Counted from the stretch's first letter, positions 9,060-18,129 are shown. The stretch: DNA of 64,000 bases from Lichenicola cladoniae (GCF_013201075.1 NZ_CP053708.1:301001-365000); one strand, 5' to 3'. Program-made: numbers and translations. Notes: generated by a model from the sequence alone, not told the origin.

Positions 9060-9532
9060 CCGACACGAAGCTGAGGATTGTCATCGGCTGCGATGAGGCA
9101 GGGGTTCGTTTCCGTGACGCCTTGAAGGCTGACCTGTTGCGCCATGCCGACGTTTCGGACGTCACCGACGTCGGTGTCACGGCGAATGACAGTGAGGCAT
9201 ATCCGCACGTGGCAGTCCGTGCGGCCCGCATGGTCGCGGCCGGCGAGGCCGATAGGGCGCTGTTGATCTGCGGAACCGGCCTCGGCGTGGCGATCAGCGC
9301 CAACAAGATTCCAGGGATCCGCGCCGTGACGGCGCATGACGTCTATTCGGTGCAGCGTTCTGTCCTGAGCAACGACGCACAGGTGCTGTGTTTCGGCGAG
9401 CGGGTCATCGGCCTCGAGCTGGCCCGGATGCTGGCGCAGGAGTGGCTGAAATACCGGTTCGACCCCTCTTCCGCGTCCGCCTCGAAAGTCGCCGCCATTC
9501 GCGACTACGAGACGCCGAATCCGGCCGGTTGA
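9056..9532 (+). CDS. derI: RpiB/LacAB-family isomerase, probable D-erythrulose 4-phosphate isomerase
   Basis: 158 residues of the RpiB family, which interconverts aldose and ketose phosphates. Family motifs are present: IGCDEAG near 10, the active-site [13 protein letters not shown] near 77-89, HDVYS near 98 and [13 protein letters not shown] near 105-117. It overlaps the kinase gene by four bases (ATGA), so the two are translationally coupled. In characterised erythritol/threitol pathways the RpiB-type protein (DerI, or EryI in Brucella) turns D-erythrulose 4-phosphate into D-erythrose 4-phosphate, which enters the pentose phosphate pathway. A plain ribose-5-phosphate isomerase role is less likely given the neighbours. 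Confidence 0.75.
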   Translation: MTDTKLRIVIGCDEAGVRFRDALKADLLRHADVSDVTDVGVTANDSEAYPHVAVRAARMVAAGEADRALLICGTGLGVAISANKIPGIRAVTAHDVYSVQRSVLSNDAQVLCFGERVIGLELARMLAQEWLKYRFDPSSASASKVAAIRDYETPNPAG

Positions 9533-9548
9533 GAAGGCGCCCGAGCGA

Positions 9549-10304
9549 ATGCCAGTCCGTCGTCGTATCGTAGGCGTCAGTCTCAAGATGTATATGGGTC
9601 TGGAGCGGACGCAGCACTGGCTGCACGCGGTGGCCGACATGGCGGCGTCGGGTCTTCCGGCGGACGTCGATCTGTTCGTGATCCCGTCCTTTCTCTCGCT
9701 CTCCGATGCCCGCACGATTTTCGCCGGCAGCCGCGTCGCGGTCGGTGCCCAGGATGTGTTCTGGGAAGATGCGGGCGCCTATACCGGAGAAATCTCCGCA
9801 CCCATGCTGGCCGAGGCCGGATGCCGGTTCGTGGAAATCGGCCATGCGGAGCGCCGGCGGATCTTCGGCGAAACCGAGGACATGATCAGCCGCAAGATCG
9901 ATGCGGCGGTCCGGTCCGGCCTGGTTCCGGTTTTGTGCATCGGCGAGGCGGCGAAGGCTGCGCCGGAGGATGTGGTTCTCGATTGCATGGCGCAGTTCGC
10001 GACCGCTACGGCCGGGATCGAGAAGACCGCCACGGTAGTATTTGCCTGGGAACCGATCTGGGCGATCGGCGCGGCCGAGCCTGCTTCCGCCGACTACATC
10101 GCCGCGGTCGCACGTGGATTGCGCGAGGCACTGGCATCCTGGCCCAACATGCGCCTGATCTACGGTGGCAGCGCCGGACCAGGGCTGCTCGATCAGATCG
10201 GCGATGCGGTCGATGGCCTGTTCCTCGGCCGTTTCGCACACGATACCGATGCACTCCGGCGCGTTCTCGCCGAGGCATCGAACTCTACCGCCACCTCCGC
10301 CTGA
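9549..10304 (+). CDS. lerI: Triosephosphate-isomerase-like protein, probable L-erythrulose 1-phosphate isomerase
   Basis: 251 residues with the triosephosphate isomerase fold and catalytic set: Lys in VSLKMYM near 13, His in EIGHAERR near 97 and Glu in FAWEPIWAIG near 165. The phosphate loops YGGSAGPG and LFLGR follow. The first loop reads SLKMY rather than the NWK of glycolytic TIM, as expected for the TpiA2/LerI branch that converts L-erythrulose 1-phosphate to D-erythrulose 4-phosphate. It lies 16 bases after the RpiB-like gene. A glycolytic tpiA would not normally sit beside such genes. Confidence 0.75.
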   Translation: MPVRRRIVGVSLKMYMGLERTQHWLHAVADMAASGLPADVDLFVIPSFLSLSDARTIFAGSRVAVGAQDVFWEDAGAYTGEISAPMLAEAGCRFVEIGHAERRRIFGETEDMISRKIDAAVRSGLVPVLCIGEAAKAAPEDVVLDCMAQFATATAGIEKTATVVFAWEPIWAIGAAEPASADYIAAVARGLREALASWPNMRLIYGGSAGPGLLDQIGDAVDGLFLGRFAHDTDALRRVLAEASNSTATSA

Positions 10305-10331
10305 AATCCTGACTTTCTGGAGATATCGACC

Positions 10332-11315
10332 ATGATAACGACGATCAAGACAGTGGCAGTCATCGGCGCCGGCTATATGGGCGGGGGGATCGCGCAGTCG
10401 CTCGCCGCCGCCGGCATGACCGTGATCCTGGCGGATGCATCTCCGGAGACCACCGCTACCGCTCTTACGAGATTGCTTCGCGAGGCGAAGGAATTCGAGG
10501 AGCAAGGCCTGTTCCCGGCCGGGGCCGCAGCTTTGATCGAGGCCAACCTCACCACGGCGGACTCGATCGAGGATGCGGTCCGCGACGTCGATTTCGTCGA
10601 GGAGGCGGTGTTCGAGGTCGTCGCCGTCAAGCACGAGGTGCTGCGTCGCATCTGCGCCGCGGCCCGTCCGGATACCATCATCGGCACCAACACCTCGACG
10701 TTGCCGGTCAGCACGCTGGTGCCGGCCATTACCGGACCGGAACGTTTCCTCACCGTCCATTTCAGCAACCCGGCGCCGTTCATCCCGGGCGTCGAACTGG
10801 TCGCGGGCGTGGATACCGATCCGGCGATCATCCCGGTCGTCAAGGACATGCTGAAGCGCGCCAAGCGCTCGGGCGCCGAAGTGGCCGACGTGCCCGGTTT
10901 TGTCCTGAACCGCCTCCAGTATGTCCTGCTGAAGGAAGCCAACTCGATCGTCGAGCAGGGAATTGCCACCGAGCGGGACGTGGATACCATCGTGCGCTCC
11001 ACATTCGGCTTCCGCCTGCCGTTCTTCGGTCCGTTCGCGATCGCCGACATGGCCGGGCTCGACGTTTACGCCAACTCCTTCAAGACGTTCGAGGATGCGT
11101 TCGGCGATCGCCTCGCCACGCCCACGCTGCTGGCGTCGCTCGTGGCCGACGGCAAGCACGGGCTCAAGAACGGCTCCGGCTTCTACGGTGACTTCGACCC
11201 GGCGATGACCGCCGAGATCGTCGCCTACCGCAACAAGGCGTATGCGCGGATGGCACAACTGCTCGAGGAACTCGGGCCGTCGCCATTCGAACGCCTAGCT
11301 GCCCCGAAATCCTGA
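10332..11315 (+). CDS. 3-hydroxyacyl-CoA dehydrogenase-family oxidoreductase
   Basis: 327 residues with an N-terminal Rossmann fold (VIGAGYMGGGIAQSLAAAG near 11-29) and the C-terminal helical dimerisation domain (PGFVLNRLQY near 190, FGPFAIADMAGLDVY near 232). A GGAG site (10318-10321) supports the start. The family includes 3-hydroxybutyryl-CoA dehydrogenases and enzymes acting on free sugar acids such as L-gulonate. Its place at the end of the tetrulose operon suggests a sugar-acid or hydroxyacid substrate rather than fatty-acid oxidation, though the next gene belongs to the enoyl-CoA hydratase superfamily. Substrate undecided. Confidence 0.75.
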   Translation: MITTIKTVAVIGAGYMGGGIAQSLAAAGMTVILADASPETTATALTRLLREAKEFEEQGLFPAGAAALIEANLTTADSIEDAVRDVDFVEEAVFEVVAVKHEVLRRICAAARPDTIIGTNTSTLPVSTLVPAITGPERFLTVHFSNPAPFIPGVELVAGVDTDPAIIPVVKDMLKRAKRSGAEVADVPGFVLNRLQYVLLKEANSIVEQGIATERDVDTIVRSTFGFRLPFFGPFAIADMAGLDVYANSFKTFEDAFGDRLATPTLLASLVADGKHGLKNGSGFYGDFDPAMTAEIVAYRNKAYARMAQLLEELGPSPFERLAAPKS

Positions 11316-11477
11316 ACACCAGATACGGCGGGTCGCGTTCTGCGTCATGACCCGCCGCATCATGCTGGCAGGGGTGACGGATCGGCTATCCCTCATAGGC
11401 AGAGCCGGGATATTTGATCCGGCCCGCGATGCCCTGGACAGCCGGGCCGGCGGCAACCGGTATAGGATTTTTGTCCG

Positions 11478-12530
11478 ATGAGCGATCCCGGCATCAGCGC
11501 TCGCCGGCAGGGCAATCTCGGGCGCATCACCCTGAATCGGCCAAGGGCGATCAACGCGCTGACCGTCGGCATGGTCGGGACGATCGACGCCGTCCTGGAC
11601 GAGTGGACCGTCGATCCCGACGTGCGTTCAATCCTAATCGACGGTGCCGGTGAACGCGGCCTGTGCGCCGGCGGTGACATCCGGTTCCTGTATGAGAGCG
11701 TCCGCGGCGGACATCCCGAGCAGGCCGACCGATTCCTGCACGCCGAATATACGCTCAACGCACGGATCGCCCGCCTCGCGAAGCCTTACATCGCGATCAT
11801 GGACGGGCTGGTGATGGGCGGTGGCGTCGGCGTCTCGGCCCATGGATCGATGCGGATCGTGACCGAGCGCACCCGGCTGGCCATGCCGGAAGTCGGCATC
11901 GGCTTCGTACCCGACATCGGCAGCACCTACCTGCTGTCGGCGGCCCCGGGTGAACTCGGAACCCATATGGCGCTGACCGGCGAGGGTATCGGTGCAGCGG
12001 ATGCCATGCTGTGCGGTCTTGCCGATCACCACGTGCCATCCAGCCGGCTGCCGGGTCTGCTCGAGGCCCTAGGTTCCTGCACTGGCGCCGCCGACATCGA
12101 CGTGTGCGTCGCCTCGTATGCGATGCCCCCTCCAGCCGGAAGGCTTGCCGTCGATCGCGGCTGGATCGATGCCTGCTACCGGCACGATACCGTGCAGGCG
12201 ATCACGGACGCGCTGAACGCCCGTCCCGAGCAGGCAGCCGGTGGGGCGGCCGGACGGATTGCCGTCAACTGCCCGACCTCGCTGACCGTGGCCCTGCGAG
12301 CACTGAGGCAGGGCCGGCGGTCGGAGCGACTCGAAGCATGCATGGAGCAGGAATACCGGCTGGCGACCGGGCTACTGCGGCAGCCGGACTTCAGCGAGGG
12401 TGTCCGCGCAGCGATCGTCGACAAGGACCGAAACCCGGCCTGGATGCCCGCCACCCTGGCTGGGATCGATCCGGGCCGTGTCGATACGTTGTTCGCATTC
12501 GATGGAAGTGTCGCACTTACGCTTGCCTGA
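11478..12530 (+). CDS. Enoyl-CoA hydratase/isomerase family, 3-hydroxyisobutyryl-CoA hydrolase-like
   Basis: 350 residues of the crotonase fold. The length and motifs match the 3-hydroxyisobutyryl-CoA hydrolase branch: GLCAGGDIRFLYES near 60-72 as oxyanion segment, GLVMGGGVGVSAHG near 112-125, and AMPEVGIGFVPDIGST near 137-152 with the catalytic Glu. That branch releases 3-hydroxyisobutyrate from its CoA thioester in valine breakdown. It is 162 bases past the dehydrogenase gene and may have its own promoter, so membership in the polyol operon is doubtful. The N-terminus begins with a short extension before LGRITLNRPRAINAL. Confidence 0.8.
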   Translation: MSDPGISARRQGNLGRITLNRPRAINALTVGMVGTIDAVLDEWTVDPDVRSILIDGAGERGLCAGGDIRFLYESVRGGHPEQADRFLHAEYTLNARIARLAKPYIAIMDGLVMGGGVGVSAHGSMRIVTERTRLAMPEVGIGFVPDIGSTYLLSAAPGELGTHMALTGEGIGAADAMLCGLADHHVPSSRLPGLLEALGSCTGAADIDVCVASYAMPPPAGRLAVDRGWIDACYRHDTVQAITDALNARPEQAAGGAAGRIAVNCPTSLTVALRALRQGRRSERLEACMEQEYRLATGLLRQPDFSEGVRAAIVDKDRNPAWMPATLAGIDPGRVDTLFAFDGSVALTLA

Positions 12531-12569
12531 ACCGCCGGCCCGGGGGATTCCAGCGGTCGTTCCCGCCCT

Positions 12570-12887
12570 TTACTGACGTTCCGGAGTGCGCACGACGAGT
12601 CCGTCGAGCTTTGCCGTCATTGCGATCTGGCAGGACAGGCGCGAGTTCTCGCGAACGTCGACGGCACAGTCCAGCATGCTTCGTTCCGCCGCGTCCGGCG
12701 TGCCGGTCGCCGCGTGCCAGGCCTCATCGACGTAGACATGGCAGGTGGCGCAGGCGCAGGCGCCCCCGCAATTCCCCAGGATGCCGGGCACGGCCTCGTC
12801 GACGGCAGCTTCCATGACCGAGAAGCCGGGTCGGGTCTCGACGATGGTCTCGGTGCCGTCGTGAGCGATGAAGGTGATGCGGGCCAT
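12570..12887 (-). CDS. [2Fe-2S] ferredoxin, adrenodoxin type
   Basis: 105-residue plant/adrenodoxin-fold electron carrier. The cluster cysteines are in NCGGACACATC (C-x5-C-x2-C, about residues 40-49) with the fourth in LSCQIAM near 87. The strand [11 protein letters not shown] and the tail [12 protein letters not shown] are typical of Isc-type or P450-partner ferredoxins. No partner reductase or oxygenase is adjacent, and the neighbouring gene converges. Length is normal. Confidence 0.9.
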   Translation of the reverse strand: MARITFIAHDGTETIVETRPGFSVMEAAVDEAVPGILGNCGGACACATCHVYVDEAWHAATGTPDAAERSMLDCAVDVRENSRLSCQIAMTAKLDGLVVRTPERQ

Positions 12888-13100
12888 AGCGGCTGCCTCG
12901 TTCAGGTTCAGTCGGTGGTCGGAAGCGGTGTGTTACCCCGGCCGGTACCATGCGGCCACGTGTCTTGCTAGGTCGACGAACTCCAGGAGTTGGTTCCGGC
13001 AGTCGATGTAACCGTCGATGTTCTCGATAATATGCCAATGATCGCGTGAAAGTGGGCTAGCTGAAGGACTTTCATCTCCTTATCGTTATAACTTCGATAC

Positions 13101-15374
13101 ATGACGGAGCCTGACTTGCGCGACCAGAGATCGAGCGAGCGAGAAAAGCTGCAGGAGTTGCTGCGGCAGCAGATCATCCTGACGCGGTTCGGAGAGCTTG
13201 CTCTGCGTTCCGACGATCTCGACGAGATCCTCACCGAGGCCTGTCATCTGGTCGGCGAGGCGATGGGTACGGATCTCGCCAAGGTCGTCGAACTTCAGGA
13301 GGATCAGGCGACCTTGCTGGTGCGTGCAGGGGTCGGCTGGAAGGCCGGCGTGGTGGGCGTCGAGACCATCCGTGCGGCGGACGACACGTCCGAGGCGCAT
13401 GCGCTGAAGACGCACGAGCCAATGATCTCCCCCGATGTGTCGACCGAGACGAGGTTCCGATATCCGGCATTCCTGACGGACCACGGCGTCAAGGCTGTAG
13501 TCAACGTCGTTATCATCGGGGCCAAGGACAAACCGCCGTTCGGCATCCTGCAGGTCGATAGCCGCGAGCCGCGCGACTTCACGGACGAAGATATCCTTTT
13601 TCTGCGCAGCTACGCGAATCTGCTTGCGGCGGCGGTCGACCGCCTGAGCGTCATCGGTGAGATGCGCGAAGCGCAGGCACGTCTCCGGGAGAGCGAAGCC
13701 AGGCTCGCCCGCGCCATTTCGGCTGCAGGGATGAGCACCTGGGAATGGGACACGGTGAACGACACCCTCCGTTTCTCCCACGGCTTCGAAGCCCTTTACG
13801 GCCGGGAGATTGGCACCTTGCCGTCGGTCGGCGCCGTCCAGCGAACTGTCCACCCGGAAGACCGGTCGCCGATGGATGTTGCCATGGACCGGGCGCTGCA
13901 AGGCGAGGACAAGGGCGATTACACCGCCGAGTTCCGGGTCGTGCTGCCGGACCGCTCGATACGCTGGCTGCGTTCGACCGGGAATGCGGAATTCGACACG
14001 ATGGGCGCACCTACGCGTCTGGCCGGTGTCACGCAGGATATCACGAGCAGCCGCGATGCCGACGAGCGCATTGCCCACATGGCCCGGCATGACGGGCTTA
14101 CGGGCTTGTTGAATCGCCGCGCGCTCAGAGAGCGGCTTGAGGATGCGCTTCTTCGCAGCCAGCGCGGGGAAAGCTGCGCGATATTGGCGCTGGACCTTAA
14201 CCGCTTCAAGGACGTCAACGATACGCTGGGTCATGCTGTGGGCGATGCGGTGCTGTGCGCTGTTGCGTCCCGCCTGTCCGAGGCTACGCGCGAGACGGAC
14301 GTGCTGGCACGCCCCGGCGGCGACGAGTTCGTCGTCATACAGTTCGGCCTGCATCATCTGCAGGACGTCGAGATCCTGGCGACGCGAATTGTCGACACAC
14401 TCAGTCAACCGTTCGAAATCGACGGTCACACCATCCATACGGGTGTGAGTATCGGAATTGCCGTCGTACCAGCCGACGGCACCGACGTGGAACAGGTACT
14501 CAGGTGCGCCGACCTGGCACTTTACGGCGCCAAGCGGGATGACGACATCCGGTTCAGGTTCTTCGAGCCGGGAATGCAGGCCCGCGTTCAGGAGCGCAGG
14601 CAACTGGTGGCGGATCTTCACCTGGCGCTTGATCGAGGCGAGTTCGAGCTGCATTACCAGCCGCTGGTCGAACTCGTGCAGAACAGGATCATCGGCTTCG
14701 AGGCCCTGGTGCGGTGGCGGCACCCGGTCCGCGGTCTCGTTCCTCCGGACGCCTTCATTCCGTTGGCCGAGGAGACCGGCCTGATCGAGCCGCTTGGCAA
14801 ATGGATCCTGTTCAAGGCCTGCAACGATGCCATCGCCTGGCCACCGGATATAAAGGTGGCGGTGAACCTGTCGGTCGTGCAGTTCGCCAAGGGTGACCTG
14901 CCGGGAACGGTTGCGGCCGCCCTGGCAGGAGCGGGGCTGATGCCAAGACGCCTCGAGCTGGAAATCACCGAGAGCCTTCTGCTCCATGAAAACGAGGCGA
15001 CCCTGGCGACCCTGCGGAAGCTCCGCGAGCACGGCGTCTCGATTTCCATGGACGATTTCGGGATCGGCTACTCTTCCCTGAGCTACATCGCCAAGTTTCC
15101 GTTCGACAAGGTCAAGATCGACCGTTCGTTCGTGGCCGCTGCTTCCAGCCAGAGGCGGGGTGGAGCCGCAATCATCCGCGCGGTTGCCGAGCTTTGCGGG
15201 AGCCTCGGCATCACCACCACGGCCGAGGGGATCGAGACGCTGGACCAGTTGCAACAGGTCGTTAGTCTCGGCTGCAGCGAGGGCCAGGGCTACTTCTTCG
15301 CCCCGCCTCGTCCCCTTGCGGATATCGCGGCTCTGTTCAACAGCTGGTCGCAGTCGGATCACTCGATGCACTAG
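13101..15374 (+). CDS. GAF-PAS-GGDEF-EAL bifunctional cyclic-di-GMP enzyme
   Basis: 757-residue soluble signalling protein. Order: GAF about 20-170, PAS with PAC about 200-325, GGDEF about 330-490, EAL about 505-750. The diguanylate cyclase active site is intact (GGDEF near 404), with a product-inhibition I-site, RETD, exactly five residues ahead. The phosphodiesterase half keeps FEALVRW near 532, ELEITES, MDDFGIGYSSLS and TAEGIET, so both activities look possible. There is no membrane segment; input is probably through GAF/PAS ligand or redox sensing. It stands alone with a 213-base divergent upstream region, and no clear ribosome site was found at the ATG. Confidence 0.92.
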   Translation: MTEPDLRDQRSSEREKLQELLRQQIILTRFGELALRSDDLDEILTEACHLVGEAMGTDLAKVVELQEDQATLLVRAGVGWKAGVVGVETIRAADDTSEAHALKTHEPMISPDVSTETRFRYPAFLTDHGVKAVVNVVIIGAKDKPPFGILQVDSREPRDFTDEDILFLRSYANLLAAAVDRLSVIGEMREAQARLRESEARLARAISAAGMSTWEWDTVNDTLRFSHGFEALYGREIGTLPSVGAVQRTVHPEDRSPMDVAMDRALQGEDKGDYTAEFRVVLPDRSIRWLRSTGNAEFDTMGAPTRLAGVTQDITSSRDADERIAHMARHDGLTGLLNRRALRERLEDALLRSQRGESCAILALDLNRFKDVNDTLGHAVGDAVLCAVASRLSEATRETDVLARPGGDEFVVIQFGLHHLQDVEILATRIVDTLSQPFEIDGHTIHTGVSIGIAVVPADGTDVEQVLRCADLALYGAKRDDDIRFRFFEPGMQARVQERRQLVADLHLALDRGEFELHYQPLVELVQNRIIGFEALVRWRHPVRGLVPPDAFIPLAEETGLIEPLGKWILFKACNDAIAWPPDIKVAVNLSVVQFAKGDLPGTVAAALAGAGLMPRRLELEITESLLLHENEATLATLRKLREHGVSISMDDFGIGYSSLSYIAKFPFDKVKIDRSFVAAASSQRRGGAAIIRAVAELCGSLGITTTAEGIETLDQLQQVVSLGCSEGQGYFFAPPRPLADIAALFNSWSQSDHSMH

Positions 15375-15722
15375 GCGCCTTGCCGAAGCTCGTTCCGAGC
15401 GGCATCTCAACGAAATGGCGCGCAGCCGTGGTCAACCGGCAGCGTCAAAAGCCGTCTCAGTAAATTTGTTTCGATACCATTTTAGAGATGTTTAGGCTCT
15501 GCCGAAAGGTAGCTGCCGAAGTCGTGTTCGCGTCTCGGCACGCGTATTATTTTGTTACCAGTTATATTTATTCGACGCGTGCGTCCGCATCCCGGCACGG
15601 CGGCCCGATGCTTTGCCATTAAGACAATCGACATAAACAGGGCTTACTTCCTGCAGCCGAATACGGATCGGTATGCGGATAAATCTACCAAAACAGGGAG
15701 ATCGGCAGGGAAAGAAATCAAT
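15375..15722. other. Non-coding AT-richer gap before the 2OG oxygenase gene
   Basis: About 350 bases between the cyclic-di-GMP gene and the next start. The stretch 15455-15580 is clearly AT-richer than its surroundings and probably holds the promoter of the oxygenase gene. The oxygenase frame stays open back to 15552, but that part lacks coding character. No RNA gene seen. Confidence 0.5.
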
Positions 15723-16604
15723 ATGTTTCTGTCAAAAAAGGTTTATGTAGTTCAGCCTGCTGGACGAGTGCGGACAATGCAATTTAAGACAAAAACTCGA
15801 GATAATGAGATTTGGCCGGATTTTGACTGCATTTCGGCGCCGTTACTCGATGAAACCCGGAGATTTTACGAAGGGGCGCAGCCGTTTCCGCATTTGGTCT
15901 TCGATGATGTCTTTTCGCCTGAGCCACTTCTCAATATAGATGCTGCCTATGAGAGCGTCGAACCGGGCAGCTGGCATACCCATAGCGGGCCGTTGCAGTC
16001 GAAGCGGCGTACCCGCCACGACTCCCCGCTTCCGCCCATAGCCCAGTCTTACTTCAACATGCTTTCGTCGGGACCGTTCATCCGCTTCCTCGCGGCGGTG
16101 ACCGGTATCGCTCATCTGGTTCCGGACCCGGCGTTGCATGGTGGTGGCATGCATGAGGTTCGCGAGGGTGGGCATTTCCAGGTTCACGTCGATTTCAAGA
16201 ATTCTCCGGTCACCGGGCTCCAGAACCGGCTCGTGGTCATTACCTACCTGAATGAAGGATGGACCGAGGCCGATGGCGGATCCCTGGAGTTGTGGGATCC
16301 GGCGAGCAACACTTGTACCAAAAGCATCGTACCGACGTTCGGCCGCATGGTGATCATGAAGCAGTTCGAGGGTGCCCTGCACGGGCATCCCATGCCCGTA
16401 CAGGCCGGAAAATGCCGGCGTGCGCTGATTGCCTACTTCTACACGAACGGTGAGGGCGCGCGGGCGGCCGATACGACCCTTGCGACGCAGTATCTCATCC
16501 GTTCGGAGATGCGCATGTCCCAGAAGGCCGAGATCCTGCTGCGGCCACTTCTGCCGCCCGTGGTGATCAAGAGTATCAAGAGCCTGGTTCGCTCAGGGCG
16601 CTGA
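15723..16604 (+). CDS. 2OG-Fe(II) oxygenase, prolyl-hydroxylase-like
   Basis: 293 residues from the ATG at 15723, chosen because AGGGAAAGA (15707-15715) precedes it. The C-terminal half carries the double-stranded beta-helix iron site: HFQVHVDF near 155-162 (His-x-Asp), GGSLELWDP near 191-199, and the distal His plus 2-oxoglutarate Arg in the LHGHPMPV ... KCRRALIAYFY segment near 220-240. This resembles the PF13640 prolyl 4-hydroxylase group. A final cationic hydrophobic stretch closes the protein. No signal peptide. The neighbours do not tell the substrate; proteins of this group often modify amino acids or protein side chains. Confidence 0.8.
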   Translation: MFLSKKVYVVQPAGRVRTMQFKTKTRDNEIWPDFDCISAPLLDETRRFYEGAQPFPHLVFDDVFSPEPLLNIDAAYESVEPGSWHTHSGPLQSKRRTRHDSPLPPIAQSYFNMLSSGPFIRFLAAVTGIAHLVPDPALHGGGMHEVREGGHFQVHVDFKNSPVTGLQNRLVVITYLNEGWTEADGGSLELWDPASNTCTKSIVPTFGRMVIMKQFEGALHGHPMPVQAGKCRRALIAYFYTNGEGARAADTTLATQYLIRSEMRMSQKAEILLRPLLPPVVIKSIKSLVRSGR

Positions 16605-16609
16605 AGCCG

Positions 16610-16626
16610 CGCGACGATCGGTCGCG
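16610..16626. terminator. Weak hairpin between convergent genes
   Basis: CGCGAC-GATCG-GTCGCG forms a six-pair stem between the convergent oxygenase genes. There is no T-run on either side, so terminator function is uncertain. Confidence 0.25.
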
Positions 16627-16638
16627 ACGCGTTACGGT

Positions 16639-17574
16639 TCAGCCTGTCTGGAGACGGATTTCCCGGAGCCGCTGCAGCAGGTAGTCATGCGCGGTGATCG
16701 GTTCCGGGTAATGGTTTCCATCCCTCCCGATGCAGCCCGGCAGGGTCTCGATCAGGTAGTCCATGTTCGGTGCCAGGAAGAACGGCATCGAGTAGCGGCT
16801 CCGGCGTGCGGCATCGCCCGTCGGGTTGACCACGCGGTGCGTCGTGGATGGGTAGGCCTGATTGGTCAGCCGTTGCATCATGTCCCCGACATTGACCACC
16901 AGCGTGCCCGGTTCGGCGTCGATTGGCAGCCAGGCTCCTTCGCGGGTCAGCACTTCGAGGCCGGAGGCGGTCGCGCCGACCAGTAGGGTGATGAGGCTGA
17001 TATCCTCATGTGCCTCGGCACGCACCGCCGGCAGATGCTCCGGGGCGATCGGCGGATAGTGCAGGGCGCGCAGGATCGAATCCCCGCGATTGGTCAATTG
17101 CGCGAAGAAGCCGGGTTCGAGCCCGAGATCCAGCGCGATCGCGGTGAGCACACGCTGGCCGGCCGCTTCCATCGCGCCGAACAGGGCGAGGCCATGCGCC
17201 CGGAATCCTTCGACCTGCTCCGGCCACACGTTCGGGCGGAGCACCGGATCGTCGGGCGGTCCGTCATTGCGGCCGATGTGGTAGAATTCCTTGAGATCGG
17301 CGATGTCGCTGGTGCGCGCGGTCTCCACCCGAAAACCGATATAGCCGCGCCCGCCGCCGCCTGGGGCAGTGACCGTGTAGCGGGATTTGGCTTCGGTCGG
17401 CAGCGCGAAAAAACGGGCGAACTCGCCATAGGCATCGGCGATCAGTGTGTCGTCGATGCCGTGGTGGCTGAAGCAGCAGAAGCCGAAATGCCGGTACGAC
17501 GCGCCCAGCTCGGCTACGAAGGCGTCGCGGTCGCTGTCGAGCCGGCGCAGGTCGAGGGTCGGAATACGGTCCAT
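16639..17574 (-). CDS. Isopenicillin N synthase-family 2OG-Fe(II) oxygenase
   Basis: 311 residues. The N-terminal DIOX_N region opens with IPTLDLRRLDSDRDAFVAEL. The iron site is HEDISLITLLVG near 187-198 (His-x-Asp) and THRVVNP near 245 (distal His), with the 2OG-binding pair in RSRYSMPFFLAP (R-x-S) near 256-267. This is the bacterial IPNS-like group, of which few members are characterised. It begins three bases after the NUDIX stop, so the two form an operon read leftwards. Substrate unknown. Confidence 0.85.
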   Translation of the reverse strand: MDRIPTLDLRRLDSDRDAFVAELGASYRHFGFCCFSHHGIDDTLIADAYGEFARFFALPTEAKSRYTVTAPGGGGRGYIGFRVETARTSDIADLKEFYHIGRNDGPPDDPVLRPNVWPEQVEGFRAHGLALFGAMEAAGQRVLTAIALDLGLEPGFFAQLTNRGDSILRALHYPPIAPEHLPAVRAEAHEDISLITLLVGATASGLEVLTREGAWLPIDAEPGTLVVNVGDMMQRLTNQAYPSTTHRVVNPTGDAARRSRYSMPFFLAPNMDYLIETLPGCIGRDGNHYPEPITAHDYLLQRLREIRLQTG

Positions 17575-17577
17575 CGG

Positions 17578-18129
17578 TCAGATCAGTCCCTTGAGGCGCA
17601 GCAGCCCGATCGCTGCGATCGTCACCATGCAGGTGATGCCGCCGTCGCGGATCATCGCCTCGACGTCGGCCAGTGGAAAGGTCCTGGCGATCATGTCCTG
17701 TTCACTCGGCTCCCGGTCATGGGTGGCGCCGGTAAGCCCGGTCGCCAGGAACAGGTGGCCCTTCTGGTTCGAATAGCCCGGGCCCTGGAACAGGGTGGCG
17801 ACGTGGGTCATCGTGCCGGCGATCAGGCCGGTTTCCTCGGCGAGCTCGCCCGCGGCGATGTCGCCCGGCGTCGCGTCGGGCCGTTCCTCCCACATGCCCA
17901 TCGGCAGCTCCCACAGGCGCTGACCGACCGGGTAGCGGAACTGCTCGACCAATGTGACGCTGCGATCCTCGCCGAGCGCCACCACCACCACGAAATCGTC
18001 GCGCTCGACCACGCCGTAGAGTCCGTCCGAGCCGTCCGGCCGGCGGATGATGTCCTCGCGCAGGCGAAGCCACCGGTTCTCGTAGGCGATCCGGCTGGAA
18101 AGGGTCGTGAAACCGCCATTGTCGGGCAT
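17578..18129 (-). CDS. NUDIX hydrolase (ADP-ribose pyrophosphatase-like)
   Basis: 183 residues with the NUDIX fold. Strand WELPMGMWE leads into the helix GDIAAGELAEETGL near 95-108. The core EE-x-G of the NUDIX box is present, but the box arginine that normally precedes EL is glycine (AAGELAEETG), and the opening glycine pair is altered. The length and the substrate loop VATLFQGPGYSNQKGHLF resemble the ADP-sugar group. Catalytic competence is less certain than the fold. It is the first gene of a two-gene operon with the IPNS-like oxygenase, three bases apart. Confidence 0.8.
   Translation of the reverse strand: MPDNGGFTTLSSRIAYENRWLRLREDIIRRPDGSDGLYGVVERDDFVVVVALGEDRSVTLVEQFRYPVGQRLWELPMGMWEERPDATPGDIAAGELAEETGLIAGTMTHVATLFQGPGYSNQKGHLFLATGLTGATHDREPSEQDMIARTFPLADVEAMIRDGGITCMVTIAAIGLLRLKGLI

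Noticed and set aside
9405-11258. 617-codon reverse frame
   Set aside because: Antisense to the TIM-like and dehydrogenase genes; no recognisable motif.
10332-11315. Naming this gene apnO (D-apionate oxidoisomerase)
   Set aside because: The context would allow it, but I am not certain of the sequence features of that family and no apionate lactonase or transcarboxylase gene is in the window.
13086-15410. 774-codon reverse frame
   Set aside because: Antisense to the GGDEF-EAL gene, which has all its motifs in the forward frame.
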